From the NCBI GenBank assembly GCA_000198515.1, contig FP929140.1, forward strand, positions 1,152,527 through 1,216,526: a stretch of DNA of 64,000 bases, given 5' to 3'. The stretch comes from a gamma proteobacterium HdN1. Lineage in GTDB: Bacteria; Pseudomonadota; Gammaproteobacteria; Pseudomonadales; Ketobacteraceae. The notes beneath the pieces were generated by a model, which did no database searches, was not told the origin of the DNA, and saw nothing but the letters and a program-made list of their open reading frames with translations. A program made the position numbers and the translations under genes. Numbering within the stretch: position 1 is the stretch's first letter; every line of letters starts with the position of its first letter. Below are positions 27,751-37,508 of this stretch, piece by piece.

Positions 27751-28081
27751 GGATGCGAGCTCCTTCAGACGCAAACGTCAGAAAAATAGGTACGAAAAAT
27801 AAGTACAAAAAACTGGGGAGCTGGGGAGTGGCTCCGCGCGGTGGGCGCATTATCCACCATTTATGTCGCAATTTCAGCTCCTGAAACGAATTGTGCAGAA
27901 AGAACCAGCGAATTTGTTTAGGGGTGACGCCTATTTGTGAGGAAATCTCGTTGGAAAACTGATCCATGCCAAGGTTTGGAACGATCGTTTTAGGCTGGGT
28001 GCGCAATATTGATTAGGCGCAATTGTTTTGTGGGTTTACCTCTTTAGAGTTGGATGCGTCGAAACTAAAGAGGGTGCAAAG

Positions 28082-28681
28082 ATGAAAAAAGGATTATGCG
28101 TATTCGTGGGCGTAGGATGCATGTTGGCCAATGGCTTAACGTTTGCTCACCAGGCGGGGGATTTGTTAGTGCGTGCAGGCGCCATCAGCGTGGTGCCGCA
28201 CGAAGCCGATCACACCCAGCTGCGCGGCCTGAGTGTAAACAACGATGTGCAAGCAGGTATCAACCTCACCTATATGCTGACCCCGCAAGTTGGCCTGGAA
28301 GTGCTGGGCGCAACGCCGTTCCAGCACACAATTTCACAGCACGGCAACAAGATCGGTGAAACTCGCCATCTGCCGCCAACCATTAGCTTGCAGTGGCACC
28401 CTGAAGTGAGCGATGTGGTGAAGCCCTATGTAGGAATGGGAGTGAACTACACGACCTTCTTCCATACCAAGAACGATTTGGGGGTCAAACTAGAACTCTC
28501 CGACTCAACGGGACTCGTGGTTGAGGCAGGGGTAGACGTCAAACTTACTGATCGCCTGTTCCTGAATGCAGCGGTTTGGAAGATGGACATTGATACCGAT
28601 GTGAAGGTCAATGGTGTCAGCCAAGGTAGCGTAGAGTTAGATCCGTTCGTTGCGATGCTCGGTTTGGGGATGCGCTTCTAG
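28082..28681 (+). CDS. ompW: Outer-membrane protein OmpW
   Basis: Eight-stranded outer-membrane barrel of the OmpW family, 199 residues. A signal peptide (MKKGLCVFVGVGCMLANGLTFA) precedes HQAGDLLVRAGAISVVP, the conserved OmpW opening. Other family segments are LTYMLTPQVGLEVLGATPF, LPPTISLQWHP and KPYVGMGVNYTTFF; it ends MLGLGMRF with terminal Phe. OmpW proteins form narrow hydrophobic channels for small molecules. The start ATG 28082 follows AGAGGG. A strong terminator follows at 28722. Confidence 0.92.
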   Translation: MKKGLCVFVGVGCMLANGLTFAHQAGDLLVRAGAISVVPHEADHTQLRGLSVNNDVQAGINLTYMLTPQVGLEVLGATPFQHTISQHGNKIGETRHLPPTISLQWHPEVSDVVKPYVGMGVNYTTFFHTKNDLGVKLELSDSTGLVVEAGVDVKLTDRLFLNAAVWKMDIDTDVKVNGVSQGSVELDPFVAMLGLGMRF

Positions 28682-28721
28682 GTAAATACAAGCGCCTTCG
28701 CGGAGGCGAAATTGAAAGATC

Positions 28722-28750
28722 AAAAAAAGAGGCCGTGTGCCTCTTTTTTT
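28722..28750 (+). terminator. Rho-independent terminator after ompW
   Basis: GAGGC (28729-28733) pairs with GCCTC (28739-28743), preceded by seven A and followed by seven T. A second small hairpin, CGCCT/AGGCG, lies just before it (28693-28708). This ends ompW transcription and, because of the A-run, could also act in reverse. Confidence 0.9.
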
Positions 28751-28774
28751 GTGGGCGAGAGTTGTGTTTTGTAC

Positions 28775-28802
28775 TTGCTTTATACGGTAGGGGGTATAGT
28801 AT
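28775..28802 (+). promoter_or_regulatory. Promoter with internal palindrome before DUF2892-RND genes
   Basis: TTGCTT (28775-28780) and TAGTAT (28797-28802) sit 16 bases apart. Between them is TATAC-GGTAGGGG-GTATA (28781-28798), an inverted repeat with a G-rich centre. A palindrome between -35 and -10 suggests control by a repressor or MerR-like activator. The GGGGTAT half resembles operators of CsoR-type regulators, but no such regulator is encoded nearby. Confidence 0.4.
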
Positions 28803-28844
28803 GTGAAGCAATTAATCTACGTTCACTTCAGAGAGAAGAAAGCC

Positions 28845-29054
28845 ATGACGATTAACGAAGGTTTGCGATTGGTTGCTGGTGTGTTCATCGTGTTAAGTGT
28901 GGCGCTTGGTCACTATGTAAGCCCTTGGTTTCTTGCCTTTACCGCGTTTATTGGATTGAATCTGTTGCAGTCTGCTTTTACGAGGTGGTGCCCGATGATG
29001 GTGCTATTGGCCAAGCTTGGCCTTAAAAAAGAAGAGGCTTGCCGCACACCATGA
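28845..29054 (+). CDS. DUF2892 family inner-membrane protein
   Basis: The 69-residue protein begins MTINEGLRLVAG and has two hydrophobic segments around GVFIVLSVALGHYVSPW and LAFTAFIGLNLLQSAFT, followed by the Cys-Pro motif RWCPMMVLLAKLGL. This is the DUF2892 (YgaP-like transmembrane) domain, often linked to sulfur metabolism or to transporters. The ATG at 28845 follows GAGAGAAGAAAG. It overlaps the open frame of the next gene but not its chosen start. It is probably co-transcribed with the RND pair. Confidence 0.85.
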   Translation: MTINEGLRLVAGVFIVLSVALGHYVSPWFLAFTAFIGLNLLQSAFTRWCPMMVLLAKLGLKKEEACRTP

Positions 29055-29119
29055 TTGCAGATCGGGCCGTACCACACGGAAATACCATCAACGGCACAGT
29101 AAGTGCTTGTGGAGGGAAA

Positions 29120-30307
29120 ATGAAAAATAAATCGAAACCAAAAACGAGCTACGCAGTACGTTGGTTATTCGCTTTGGTAGTTGCGACTGTTTTGGGCGCA
29201 AGTTTACCGATTGCTGCGTTGGCAAAAGCGGGTACACCCGATGGTGGTAATGATGCTTCGGCGACGCTTACAGCGGCGCATAATAAGGCAGCCGTTGTTG
29301 CGAAAAATGGTGTGATACCCATTGACGCAAAATCTCCGCTCGAACGCGGCAAGAGCCAAGCAATCGCCACGGTTGAGTATCGCAGCCTAGATGCAACGTT
29401 TGGCTCTGAAGCTGTCATTGAGGCGGAGCGGCAGTCCACGGTGAGTGCTCAGGTGGCGGGCCGCGTGCTTGAAATCAATTATCGCCCCGGCGATCAAGTG
29501 CCTGCCAATGCCGTCATCATGCGGATTGATCCGCGAATGGCAGAGCAAGAAGTGGAGGGCATGGATGCACGCATCAATGAAGCACGGGTAAATCTGGATA
29601 ACACACGCCGTCAATACCAACGGGTGAATAATCTATTTAAGGAGAAGTATGTAAGCCAAGCGGATTACGATCGAGCCGATGCTGCTTTTAAGGCAGCGCA
29701 AGCGCAGCTAAAAACCCTGCTTGCTTCGCGTGGGCAGGCAGAAACTTCAGCAGAGTACGCCACCATTAGTGCACCTTATGGTGGCGTAATGTCTGAATTG
29801 CACGTTGAAGTCGGTGAAATGGCTGTGCCTGGAAAGCCGCTCGCAACAGGATTCGATCCCAACGACTTGCGCGCCACTAGCCGTGTACCGCAGGCGTTTA
29901 TTGATCAGGTGCGCGCAAGCCATAAAGCATGGGTAGAAACGGCCCCCGGGAAGCCGTGGCTGGAAGCGCGTCGAATTGTCATCCTGCCGGCTGCAGATCC
30001 ACGCACCCACGATACCGAAGTTCGCGTTTATTTGCCGCAGAATTCGGGTGATTGGATGCCTGGGCAATTTGTTCAGGTGCACTTCGTGACGGGCGTCGAA
30101 CGAAAATTGGTGGTTCCGCAAGCTGCGATTTTACAGCGTTCGGAGCTGACCGCCGTCTATGTGCTGAATCAGAAAGATGAGCCGAGGTTGCGCCAAATTC
30201 GCGTAGGCGAGATTCAGCCGGATGGCTTGCGGGAGGTTCTTGCGGGCATCAGGGCAGGGGAGCGGATTTCATTGAACCCCGTTGCTGCCACCGAGTATGC
30301 ACATTAA
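29120..30307 (+). CDS. RND efflux periplasmic adaptor (membrane-fusion protein)
   Basis: The 395-residue periplasmic adaptor links an RND pump to an outer-membrane channel. It has an N-terminal signal/anchor (about residues 14-36), a barrel-sandwich half-motif (VSAQVAGRVLEINYRPGDQV), a helical hairpin (about 150-215, with NNLFKEKYVSQADYD), the second half-motif (ATISAPYGGVMSELHVEVGEMAVPG) and beta-barrel/MP domains ending LNPVAAT. The start ATG 29120 is close behind GGAGGG. The RND permease follows after 9 bases; no outer-membrane factor gene is in the window. Confidence 0.92.
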   Translation: MKNKSKPKTSYAVRWLFALVVATVLGASLPIAALAKAGTPDGGNDASATLTAAHNKAAVVAKNGVIPIDAKSPLERGKSQAIATVEYRSLDATFGSEAVIEAERQSTVSAQVAGRVLEINYRPGDQVPANAVIMRIDPRMAEQEVEGMDARINEARVNLDNTRRQYQRVNNLFKEKYVSQADYDRADAAFKAAQAQLKTLLASRGQAETSAEYATISAPYGGVMSELHVEVGEMAVPGKPLATGFDPNDLRATSRVPQAFIDQVRASHKAWVETAPGKPWLEARRIVILPAADPRTHDTEVRVYLPQNSGDWMPGQFVQVHFVTGVERKLVVPQAAILQRSELTAVYVLNQKDEPRLRQIRVGEIQPDGLREVLAGIRAGERISLNPVAATEYAH

Positions 30308-30316
30308 GAGGTTGGC

Positions 30317-33300
30317 ATGCACACTACAGAAAAACTAGGAATTTCAGGGCGTATCGCGCAGTTTTTTCTTGCGTCTCCACTCACGCTGCTGCTCGTAATT
30401 ATTTCAATTCTGTTGGGAGTTTGGGCGGTTGTGGTAACGCCTAAAGAGGAGGAGCCGCAGATTGATGTCACGATGGCGAATGTCGTGATTCCTTTTCCTG
30501 GCGCTAACGCTGGGGATGTCGAGACACTGGTTGGGATTCCTGCAGAGCAAGTTTTTTCACAGATGCAAGGCATTGATCACGTCTACACCGTGTCTCGTGC
30601 GGGTGTTGCCGTTCTCACGGTGCAGTTTAAGGTCGGCGTTACTCGCAATGATGCTCTAGTGAGACTCTATGATACCCTGCATAGCCACAATGACTGGCTC
30701 GCGCCGGAGTTGGGTGTTGGGCAGCCGGTGATCAAGCCGAAGGGAATTGATGATGTTCCCATCGTGAGTTTAACGCTTTGGACGCCTGATCCAACGCGCG
30801 CTGGCTATGATCTTGAGCGCGTTTCTCACGCGATGGAGTTGGAATTACAGCGCGTTCATGGGGTTCGCACCGTCGAAACCGTTGGTGGCCCGGGGCGCGA
30901 GTTGCGAATTGAGCTAGACCCCGATCGTTTGCGTGCAGTCGAGCTTTCTGCGCTTGAGGTTACAGAGGCTTTGCGCGCAGCCAATGCGGCAATGCCTGCG
31001 GGGGATTTGGTGGTGGATAACACACTGCTTCGCATCGAAAGCGGTGATTTTCTGCGTAACGCCCGCGACGTAGAATCTTTGGTGGTTGGTGTATTTGATG
31101 GAAAACCCGTTTATCTCGCCTCGGTTGCAAAAATATTCGAGGGCCCGATGCAGCCATCACGATATGTTTGGATGGGAACAGGCCCAGCCGCTAAACAACA
31201 TGGCATTCAGGTGGCGGGTGAATTTCCTGCTGTGACCTTGGCAATCACAAAAAAGGCCGGAGAAAACGCTGTTCAAGTGGCTGATGCCCTGCGATTAAGA
31301 GTGGAGAGTCTGCGAGGAACCTTGATTCCTGAAGGCGTTGAACTCACGATTACCCGCAATTACGGCGAGACTGCCAACGATAAGGCGATGAAGCTGATAC
31401 AAAAGCTGATCTTTGCAACCTTTTCGGTGATTGCGCTGGTGTTCATCGCCTTGGGGCGGAGAGAGGCGTTTGTGGTGGGCGGCGCTGTGCTCCTCACCTT
31501 AGCCATTACTCTTTTTGCTTCTTGGACATGGGGTTTTACGCTCAATCGGGTATCGCTTTTTGCGCTGATTTTCTCAATCGGCATCTTGGTAGATGACGCA
31601 ATTGTCGTCGTAGAAAACATTCATCGACATCGACATTTGCACCCCGAACTGCCACTGCGTGCACTGATTCCCCATGCAGTGGATGAAGTGGGCGGGCCTA
31701 CCATTCTGGCGACGTTTACGGTGATTGCGGCACTTCTACCGATGGCCTTTGTTTCGGGTTTGATGGGGCCCTATATGAGCCCAATTCCGATCAATGCCTC
31801 AATGGGAATGGTGCTTTCTCTCTTGGTTGCATTTATTGTAACGCCGTGGATGATGGTACATTTCATGGGACGGCAGTCTGCGCATGGAAATCAAGAGAGC
31901 CACGTACAAGGCAAGTTGGATCGGATGTTGCCCTCCGTGTTTAAGCACCTGATTGAGCCGTTTCTGGATGGAAAAAAAGGCCGTGGTCGTAGGCATCTCT
32001 TGTATTTTTCCATGGTATTGCTCATCGTTGGCGCAGCGTCTTTGGGGGTGATCAAAGCGGTCGTTCTTAAAATGCTGCCATTCGATAATAAGAGCGAATT
32101 TCAAGTGGTGATTGATATGCCCACAGGAACTCCACTTGAGACTACGGCGTCGGTTGTACACGCATTGGCTGAAATCGTCGCAACCGTTCCAGAGGTAACG
32201 GATTATCAAGCCTATGTTGGGAGTGCTGCGCCGATCAATTTTAACGGGCTCGTACGCCAATACTATTTTCGTGCTGACAGTGAACAGGCAGATATCCAAG
32301 TAAATTTAGTGGATAAACATCATCGTAGCCAGCAGAGCCACGAAATTGCGGCGAGCTTGCGCCCACTGCTTGTCGAGGTGGGCAAGCGTTTCGGTGCGCG
32401 TGTGAAAGTTGTGGAAGTGCCGCCAGGGCCGCCTGTAATGTCGCCACTCGTGGCCGAAATATATGGCCCCGATGAGGCTGGGCGTCTGCAGTTTGCAAGC
32501 CAAGTGCGGGAAGTGTTTGAGCAGACGGCTGACATTGTCGATGTTGATGACTCCATGACAGATTTGGCACCGCAACAGCGTGTGGTGGTTGATCGCAACA
32601 AGGCGATCCAGCTAGGCGTGCCGACAGAACCCATTGTGCGAACCTTAACTCTCGCGTTAACAGGCATTTCCTCGACTCCGTTATTTGTGGAAGGTGCCAA
32701 ATATGAGGTGCCTGTAAAACTCACGCTTCCGGCAGAAAAAAAATCCCAACTGACCGAGGCCCTGAAACTTGGCGTAAAGGCAAACGATGGTCGCTTGGTG
32801 CCGCTTTCGGCGTTGGTGAGCGTTCATGAAGAGATCCGAGAACAAACTCGCTATCGCAAGGATTTGCTGCCGGTCACCTATGTAATGGGTGATATGGCAG
32901 GAAGTACGGATAGCCCCTTATATGGCATGTTTGCAATGCGCGCTGCGATTGCCGCCTTACCCATTCCAAACGGCGTGAGTTTTCATGAGCACTTTATTGG
33001 TCAGCCTGATGATCCATGGCGCGGCTACCATCTTAAATGGGATGGTGAATGGCAAATTACCTACGAGACGTTTCGGGATATGGGGGCTGCTTATGGGGTG
33101 GGCTTGATTTTTATATATCTATTGGTAGTCGCGCATTTTCGCAGCTATAGCGTGCCCCTGATTATCATGGCGCCCATTCCTCTCACTTTGATTGGGGTAA
33201 TGCCGGGCCACGCATTGTTGGGCGCACATTTTACCGCGACTTCCATGATCGGGATGATTGCACTTGCGGGGATTATTGTGCGCAACTCAATTTTGCTCGT

Positions 33301-33556
33301 GGATTTTGTGGATATTCAGCTTGCGACTGGTATGAGCCTTGAACGTGCGGTTGTGCAGGCTGCGTCTACGCGAGCCAAGCCGATTGCGTTGACGGGGCTT
33401 GCAGCAATGCTGGGCGCGTTTTTTATCCTAGAGGATCCGATTTTCAATGGCTTAGCGATTTCGCTGATTTTTGGGATTCTGGTTTCGACCCTGCTCACAC
33501 TGGTCGTCGTGCCGGTTGGGTATTATGCGCTTAAGCGTCGTCATACCGCAGCGTAA
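30317..33556 (+). CDS. RND family efflux permease
   Basis: Proton-driven inner-membrane exporter of 1079 residues, the full AcrB-like length with twelve expected membrane segments and two large periplasmic loops. The first segment is LTLLLVIISILLGVWAVVV. The proton-relay Asp pair is visible in GILVDDAIVVVENI near residue 430, and the repeat half has GIIVRNSILLVDF near residue 985. The N-terminal periplasmic part includes PEEEPQIDV-like VTPKEEEPQIDVTM, seen in the broad subgroup that exports small organic compounds. Substrates are not predictable. Co-transcribed with the adaptor. Confidence 0.93.
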   Translation: MHTTEKLGISGRIAQFFLASPLTLLLVIISILLGVWAVVVTPKEEEPQIDVTMANVVIPFPGANAGDVETLVGIPAEQVFSQMQGIDHVYTVSRAGVAVLTVQFKVGVTRNDALVRLYDTLHSHNDWLAPELGVGQPVIKPKGIDDVPIVSLTLWTPDPTRAGYDLERVSHAMELELQRVHGVRTVETVGGPGRELRIELDPDRLRAVELSALEVTEALRAANAAMPAGDLVVDNTLLRIESGDFLRNARDVESLVVGVFDGKPVYLASVAKIFEGPMQPSRYVWMGTGPAAKQHGIQVAGEFPAVTLAITKKAGENAVQVADALRLRVESLRGTLIPEGVELTITRNYGETANDKAMKLIQKLIFATFSVIALVFIALGRREAFVVGGAVLLTLAITLFASWTWGFTLNRVSLFALIFSIGILVDDAIVVVENIHRHRHLHPELPLRALIPHAVDEVGGPTILATFTVIAALLPMAFVSGLMGPYMSPIPINASMGMVLSLLVAFIVTPWMMVHFMGRQSAHGNQESHVQGKLDRMLPSVFKHLIEPFLDGKKGRGRRHLLYFSMVLLIVGAASLGVIKAVVLKMLPFDNKSEFQVVIDMPTGTPLETTASVVHALAEIVATVPEVTDYQAYVGSAAPINFNGLVRQYYFRADSEQADIQVNLVDKHHRSQQSHEIAASLRPLLVEVGKRFGARVKVVEVPPGPPVMSPLVAEIYGPDEAGRLQFASQVREVFEQTADIVDVDDSMTDLAPQQRVVVDRNKAIQLGVPTEPIVRTLTLALTGISSTPLFVEGAKYEVPVKLTLPAEKKSQLTEALKLGVKANDGRLVPLSALVSVHEEIREQTRYRKDLLPVTYVMGDMAGSTDSPLYGMFAMRAAIAALPIPNGVSFHEHFIGQPDDPWRGYHLKWDGEWQITYETFRDMGAAYGVGLIFIYLLVVAHFRSYSVPLIIMAPIPLTLIGVMPGHALLGAHFTATSMIGMIALAGIIVRNSILLVDFVDIQLATGMSLERAVVQAASTRAKPIALTGLAAMLGAFFILEDPIFNGLAISLIFGILVSTLLTLVVVPVGYYALKRRHTAA

Positions 33557-33639
33557 AGGCGTGAGATCATCTACACTGTTGGGGGTAGGGAGGGCAATGT
33601 AACCCGCTCTTCCCAAGCCCTTCAACGGACGAGAATTTC

Positions 33640-34263
33640 ATGCCCAGTAGCGACGGCCCAAGCTTTACGCGCGATGACGTCCAGATCATCAAGACCCAGA
33701 CCGTGCACAATGGTTTTTTTAAGGTGCACGAGTATCGCCTTAAACACCGCAAGATCGAGGGTGGCTGGACGCGTGAGCTCAAGCGGGAGTGTTTTGATCG
33801 ACCACCTGCCGTAGCGGTGTTGCTGTACGACCCCTACCAAGACACGGTTGCAATGGTGGAGCAATTCAGAATCGGTGCATTGGATGCCCCCGAAGGCCCA
33901 TGGCAGATTGAACTAGTGGCTGGCATTATTGAGGCGGGTGATCGCAAAGAAGCGACCGCTCATCGCGAGGTAAATGAGGAGACGGGCACAGAGCTTTTGG
34001 ATTTGGAGTACATTTGCGAATACTACCCAAGCCCTGGCGGCAGCAATGAGAAGCTTTTTCTTTACTGCGGAGCCGTAGATACCCGCGAGATGGGCGGAGC
34101 TCACGGCAATCAAGACGAAGGCGAAGACATTTGGGTGCACGTTTTTTCCCGCGAAGAGCTTTGGAAAAACTTGCAAGAAAACTATATTCAGAACGCGGCC
34201 AGCATTATCGCCCTGCAATGGCTGCAGATGAATTGGCAGCGCTTGCAGGAAAAGTGGCAGTAA
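33640..34263 (+). CDS. nudF: ADP-ribose pyrophosphatase NudF
   Basis: Nudix hydrolase that splits ADP-ribose into AMP and ribose 5-phosphate. The 207-residue protein has the Nudix box GIIEAGDRKEATAHREVNEE (about 95-114, with the REVNEETG core), the proline region YYPSPGGSNEKLFLYCGAVD and ADPRase-type length. It heads the conserved nudF-yqiB-cpdA trio known from E. coli. Confidence 0.95.
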   Translation: MPSSDGPSFTRDDVQIIKTQTVHNGFFKVHEYRLKHRKIEGGWTRELKRECFDRPPAVAVLLYDPYQDTVAMVEQFRIGALDAPEGPWQIELVAGIIEAGDRKEATAHREVNEETGTELLDLEYICEYYPSPGGSNEKLFLYCGAVDTREMGGAHGNQDEGEDIWVHVFSREELWKNLQENYIQNAASIIALQWLQMNWQRLQEKWQ

Positions 34264-34335
34264 GATACCGTTCGAACGAGGCTTCGGAAGCGAGATGGTC
34301 TCCAACTTGGTAAACAGCAGTAAGAAGGGCAGCGT

Positions 34336-34812
34336 GTGCGAGCGAACACCACTGAAGTACCCAGTTCTAAAAAAAAGCACCATGTCCCTGATCTAAAAGG
34401 GCTGATGAGACACTGCGACCTCAATTATCTGCGCTTCTTACAGCTATTGCCGGCCGTGCGGGAAGTCAGTGACTGGGAGTTTGGTGTAGAAACGGTGAGA
34501 GGCCGCCCTCTCTCGCGGGTTTGCCTTCACGTTACGGAACGAGGCCCCTACACGACGACGCTGCGCCTAGAGCAACAATACGACTACCCTGATTGGTTGC
34601 CCAACCCGCTGATCACCGTGCGGCTCTACCATGATGCCCGCATGGCAGAAGTGCTCTCTTGCCAACAATCCCCGCGGATACGCGGCAATTACCTATACCC
34701 AAACCCGCGCATGTTTCATCCAGATGAAAAAACCCAGCTTAACATCCTGCTTGGAGAATGGTTGGAGCACTGTTTGCGTGCCGGCTATGCAATGGATCTT
34801 CCGCGCTTTTGA
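34336..34812 (+). CDS. yqiB: DUF1249 family protein (YqiB)
   Basis: The 158-residue protein carries the DUF1249 signature: LMRHCDLNYLRFLQLLP near the N-terminus, YTTTLRLEQQ and PLITVRLYHDARMAEVLS in the middle, and DEKTQLNILLGEWLEHCL near the end. Function unknown. The start is GTG at 34336 after AGAAGGG. It lies between nudF and cpdA as in E. coli. Confidence 0.9.
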   Translation: MRANTTEVPSSKKKHHVPDLKGLMRHCDLNYLRFLQLLPAVREVSDWEFGVETVRGRPLSRVCLHVTERGPYTTTLRLEQQYDYPDWLPNPLITVRLYHDARMAEVLSCQQSPRIRGNYLYPNPRMFHPDEKTQLNILLGEWLEHCLRAGYAMDLPRF

Positions 34813-34878
34813 CTGGCGAGCGCGGCAATTGTGGTTTATACATAATAAAGTCCCTTTGTTCCGGTACGGAATGCACTG

Positions 34879-35715
34879 GTGCCACAACAACCACCCACCG
34901 CGCAGCGGCCTTCACAACCACGAGCCACGGCAGTACTTCGAATCCTTCAACTGTCGGATAGCCACCTGTTCGCGAGTGAGCAGGGAAAACTGCTTGGCTT
35001 AAATACTGAATACAGCCTTTGCAAAGTGCTGGATTTGGTAGATCAGGAACAATCCGCTCCCGACCTTGTTCTTGCCACCGGCGACCTATCGCAAGATCAT
35101 AGTGTTGCGAGCTATTTGCGCTTTCACGACCACATGCAGCGCTTCAAAGCCCCCGTATATTGGCTGCAAGGCAATCACGACCTCTACGACGCGATGAAAA
35201 AAGGCGAAGCGGCAGAGCGCATAGGTCCTTGCGTGATCGACCTAGCGTCGTGGCGCATCGTGCTATTGGATTCCAGCATCCCGAGGAAAGTACCGGGGCG
35301 GTTTTCGCCGTCTGCGCTTGAGTTTCTACGAACAGCCCTCGCGGAAGCACAAGATCGTCACCTGCTGGTCGCTCTGCACCATCAGCCGGTCAAAGTCGGC
35401 TCCCCATGGCTGGATGTGCAGATGGTTGGGAATGCGGATGAATTCTGGGCAGAGATCGACCGCTCAAAGCAGGTGCGCGCAGTGATTTGGGGGCACGTCC
35501 ACCAAGTATTTGAAACCATGAGGAATCAAGTAAAGTTGATGTCCGTGCCCTCGACTTGTGTTCAGTTCAAACCCAATAGCGTGGATTTTGCGGTCGATAC
35601 CGAAAACCCTGGCTACCGTTGGCTAGACCTTTATCCCGACGGGCGCGTAGAGTCTGGCGTTTCGCGCGTGTCTGGAGTTACTTTCGAAGTCGATTACAGC
35701 GTAAAAGGCTATTAG
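34879..35715 (+). CDS. cpdA: 3',5'-cyclic-AMP phosphodiesterase CpdA
   Basis: Metallophosphoesterase that hydrolyses cAMP. The 278-residue protein has all metal-site motifs in order: LSDSHLF (about 24-30), GDLSQDH, QGNHD, HHQPV and WGHVHQ. The start is a GTG at 34879 with a weak binding site; the first 18 residues are Pro/Gln-rich and may be dispensable, so a later start is possible. Third gene of the nudF-yqiB-cpdA cluster. Its 3' flank contains short repeats. Confidence 0.93.
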   Translation: MPQQPPTAQRPSQPRATAVLRILQLSDSHLFASEQGKLLGLNTEYSLCKVLDLVDQEQSAPDLVLATGDLSQDHSVASYLRFHDHMQRFKAPVYWLQGNHDLYDAMKKGEAAERIGPCVIDLASWRIVLLDSSIPRKVPGRFSPSALEFLRTALAEAQDRHLLVALHHQPVKVGSPWLDVQMVGNADEFWAEIDRSKQVRAVIWGHVHQVFETMRNQVKLMSVPSTCVQFKPNSVDFAVDTENPGYRWLDLYPDGRVESGVSRVSGVTFEVDYSVKGY

Positions 35716-35782
35716 CAAAAAAAGAGCGAGAAGCCAGCTAGTAGAAGGCCACCCGATAAAAGGCCGCTAGTAAAAGGCTAGA
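35704..35782 (+). repeat. Cluster of diverged AAGGC/CTAGTA repeats between cpdA and trpB
   Basis: Several related units containing AAAAGGC and GCTAGTA recur at about 15-17-bp intervals between and slightly into the convergent genes. No terminator hairpin of usual form is apparent. Confidence 0.55.
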
Positions 35783-36986
35783 GCCCCAATTTATTCGCCA
35801 CATAATCTGCGTCTTTGTCGCCGCGACCAGATAGATTTACCACGATTCGCGCGTCTTTTGACATGCGCGGCGCCTCTCGGATTGCCCAAGCGACCGCGTG
35901 TGAACTTTCTAGCGCGGGAATGATCCCTTCTATGCGGGAAAGGCGCATAAACGCATCCAAGCATTCTTGATCGGTTGCCGATTCATAACGCACCCTGCCC
36001 AAATCTTTCAGATAGCTGTGTTCGGGGCCAACGCCCGGATAATCCAAGCCCGATGCAATCGAATGTACCGGCAGTGGCTCACCTTTGTCATCTTCTAGGA
36101 CATAGCAAGCCATGCCGTGGATTTGGCCTGGCTTGCCTTTTGTCATGGTGGCCGCGTGCTTATCAGTTTCCAAGCCCATACCTGCCGGTTCTACGCCGAC
36201 CAGTTTGACGGAATCATCCGCCAAGAACGCCGTGAAAGCGCCAATCGCGTTTGACCCACCGCCTACACACGCCACCACATAATCCGGCAATTGGTGGAAG
36301 CGCTCCTGAAACTGCTGCTTGATCTCTTTTCCAACAATGGACTGAAAGTCGCGCACCATCTTTGGAAAGGGGTGAGGGCCCACCACCGAACCAATGGCAT
36401 AAATGAAGTTCGTGGGATCCTTCAGGTATTCTTCGAAGGCATTGTCCACAGCATCTTTCAGTGTCGCCGTACCGCGTGTAACTGGCACAAGGGTAGCGCC
36501 AAGAATCTTCATTTTGACAACGTTGGGATGCTCTTTTTCAATATCCACCTGCCCCATATGAATCTCGCAAGGAATACCAACCAAGGCACAGGCGGTTGCC
36601 AGTGCAACGCCATGTTGCCCTGCGCCGGTTTCAGCGATCACCTTGCTTTTCTTCATGTACTTCGCAAGCAGTGCCTCACCCAGACAGTGGTTGATCTTGT
36701 GGGCACCGGTGTGGTTCAAATCTTCGCGCTTCAGAAAAATCTGCGCGCCACCGAGCTGCTCGGACAGGCGCTTGGCGTGAAAAATGGGGCTTGGTCGGCC
36801 GACGTAGTGGGTGAAAAGCTCTTGTAGTTCCTGTTGGAACGTTGGCTGCTGGCGGATTTCTTCATAGGCTTGGTTGATGTCATCCATCGCCTGCTTGAGG
36901 TGTGGCGGAATAAATTGCCCGCCGTATTCACCAAAAAAGCCTTGTTCGTCCGGAAGTGCGACACCGTTAAGCGTATGTTCTGTCAT
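35778..36986 (-). CDS. trpB: Tryptophan synthase beta chain (stand-alone)
   Basis: PLP enzyme that joins indole and serine into tryptophan. The 402-residue protein has [11 protein letters not shown], the PLP lysine K97 in [34 protein letters not shown] and the phosphate-binding [10 protein letters not shown]. Neither trpA nor trpF lies beside it, so this is an orphan copy. Compared with the usual TrpB1, the region [17 protein letters not shown] and [16 protein letters not shown] differ from the common QxxNVFRM and GTxxGPHP wording. It may be a secondary, indole-salvaging TrpB or the sole copy. Confidence 0.93.
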   Translation of the reverse strand: MTEHTLNGVALPDEQGFFGEYGGQFIPPHLKQAMDDINQAYEEIRQQPTFQQELQELFTHYVGRPSPIFHAKRLSEQLGGAQIFLKREDLNHTGAHKINHCLGEALLAKYMKKSKVIAETGAGQHGVALATACALVGIPCEIHMGQVDIEKEHPNVVKMKILGATLVPVTRGTATLKDAVDNAFEEYLKDPTNFIYAIGSVVGPHPFPKMVRDFQSIVGKEIKQQFQERFHQLPDYVVACVGGGSNAIGAFTAFLADDSVKLVGVEPAGMGLETDKHAATMTKGKPGQIHGMACYVLEDDKGEPLPVHSIASGLDYPGVGPEHSYLKDLGRVRYESATDQECLDAFMRLSRIEGIIPALESSHAVAWAIREAPRMSKDARIVVNLSGRGDKDADYVANKLGL

Positions 36987-37508
36987 GGTTATGCCTTAGC
37001 TGTTACGAAAAGCATAGATTGCCATATCGGTGGCTAAATCGACAACTTTGCCGCACTATCTGTTGCCGCACCATCTGTTGCCGCATCATCGTTCTTTGCT
37101 GCGCCATCGCTCTACCGTCGCGTCTACAAAACGCGGTTTTGGAAATCACCGATTTCCGAAAATCGCGCTTTAGAGAAATCATCTTTTCGGGAAATACTGT
37201 TGCGGATTATCGAACATTGGCCGTTTGAATGTCGCGCGATTGCTGATGTATATTCATCCCGTTCTCATTCTCGTAGCTTCGACCATTCAGCTCGTTGCTG
37301 TAGGTGATCAACCATTGATTGCCAGATCGTCTGACATTGACAGCTACTGACGAAACGTTTGCACTGCGGTCCGCCGAAAATAGTTTCGGTGAGTGCGCTT
37401 TTGCACGCAGACAATTCGTTAGCAGCTCCCGCCTGAAGTTACGCTCAATCCGAACGGCCAAACGTTGCAGTTCAACCTCGCTAGAATTGATACCGTAAGG
37501 AGAATCCC
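36987..37508. other. Intergenic region (522 bp) between divergent trpB and AhpD-like gene
   Basis: No supported gene. It contains a four-unit 15-bp repeat tract (37048-37110) and a perfect inverted repeat GGAAATC-ACC-GATTTCC at 37141-37157, which could be an operator. Promoters for both flanking genes must lie here. A minus-strand open frame through 37207-37500 was considered and not accepted. Confidence 0.5.
37048..37110 (+). repeat. 15-bp tandem repeat, about four imperfect copies
   Basis: Units resembling TTGCCGCACCATCTG recur four times with increasing divergence upstream of trpB (minus strand). Confidence 0.85.

Noticed and set aside
28009-28022. FNR box upstream of ompW (TTGAT-TAGG-CGCAA)
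   Set aside because: Two mismatches in the second half-site; kept only as a weak possibility.
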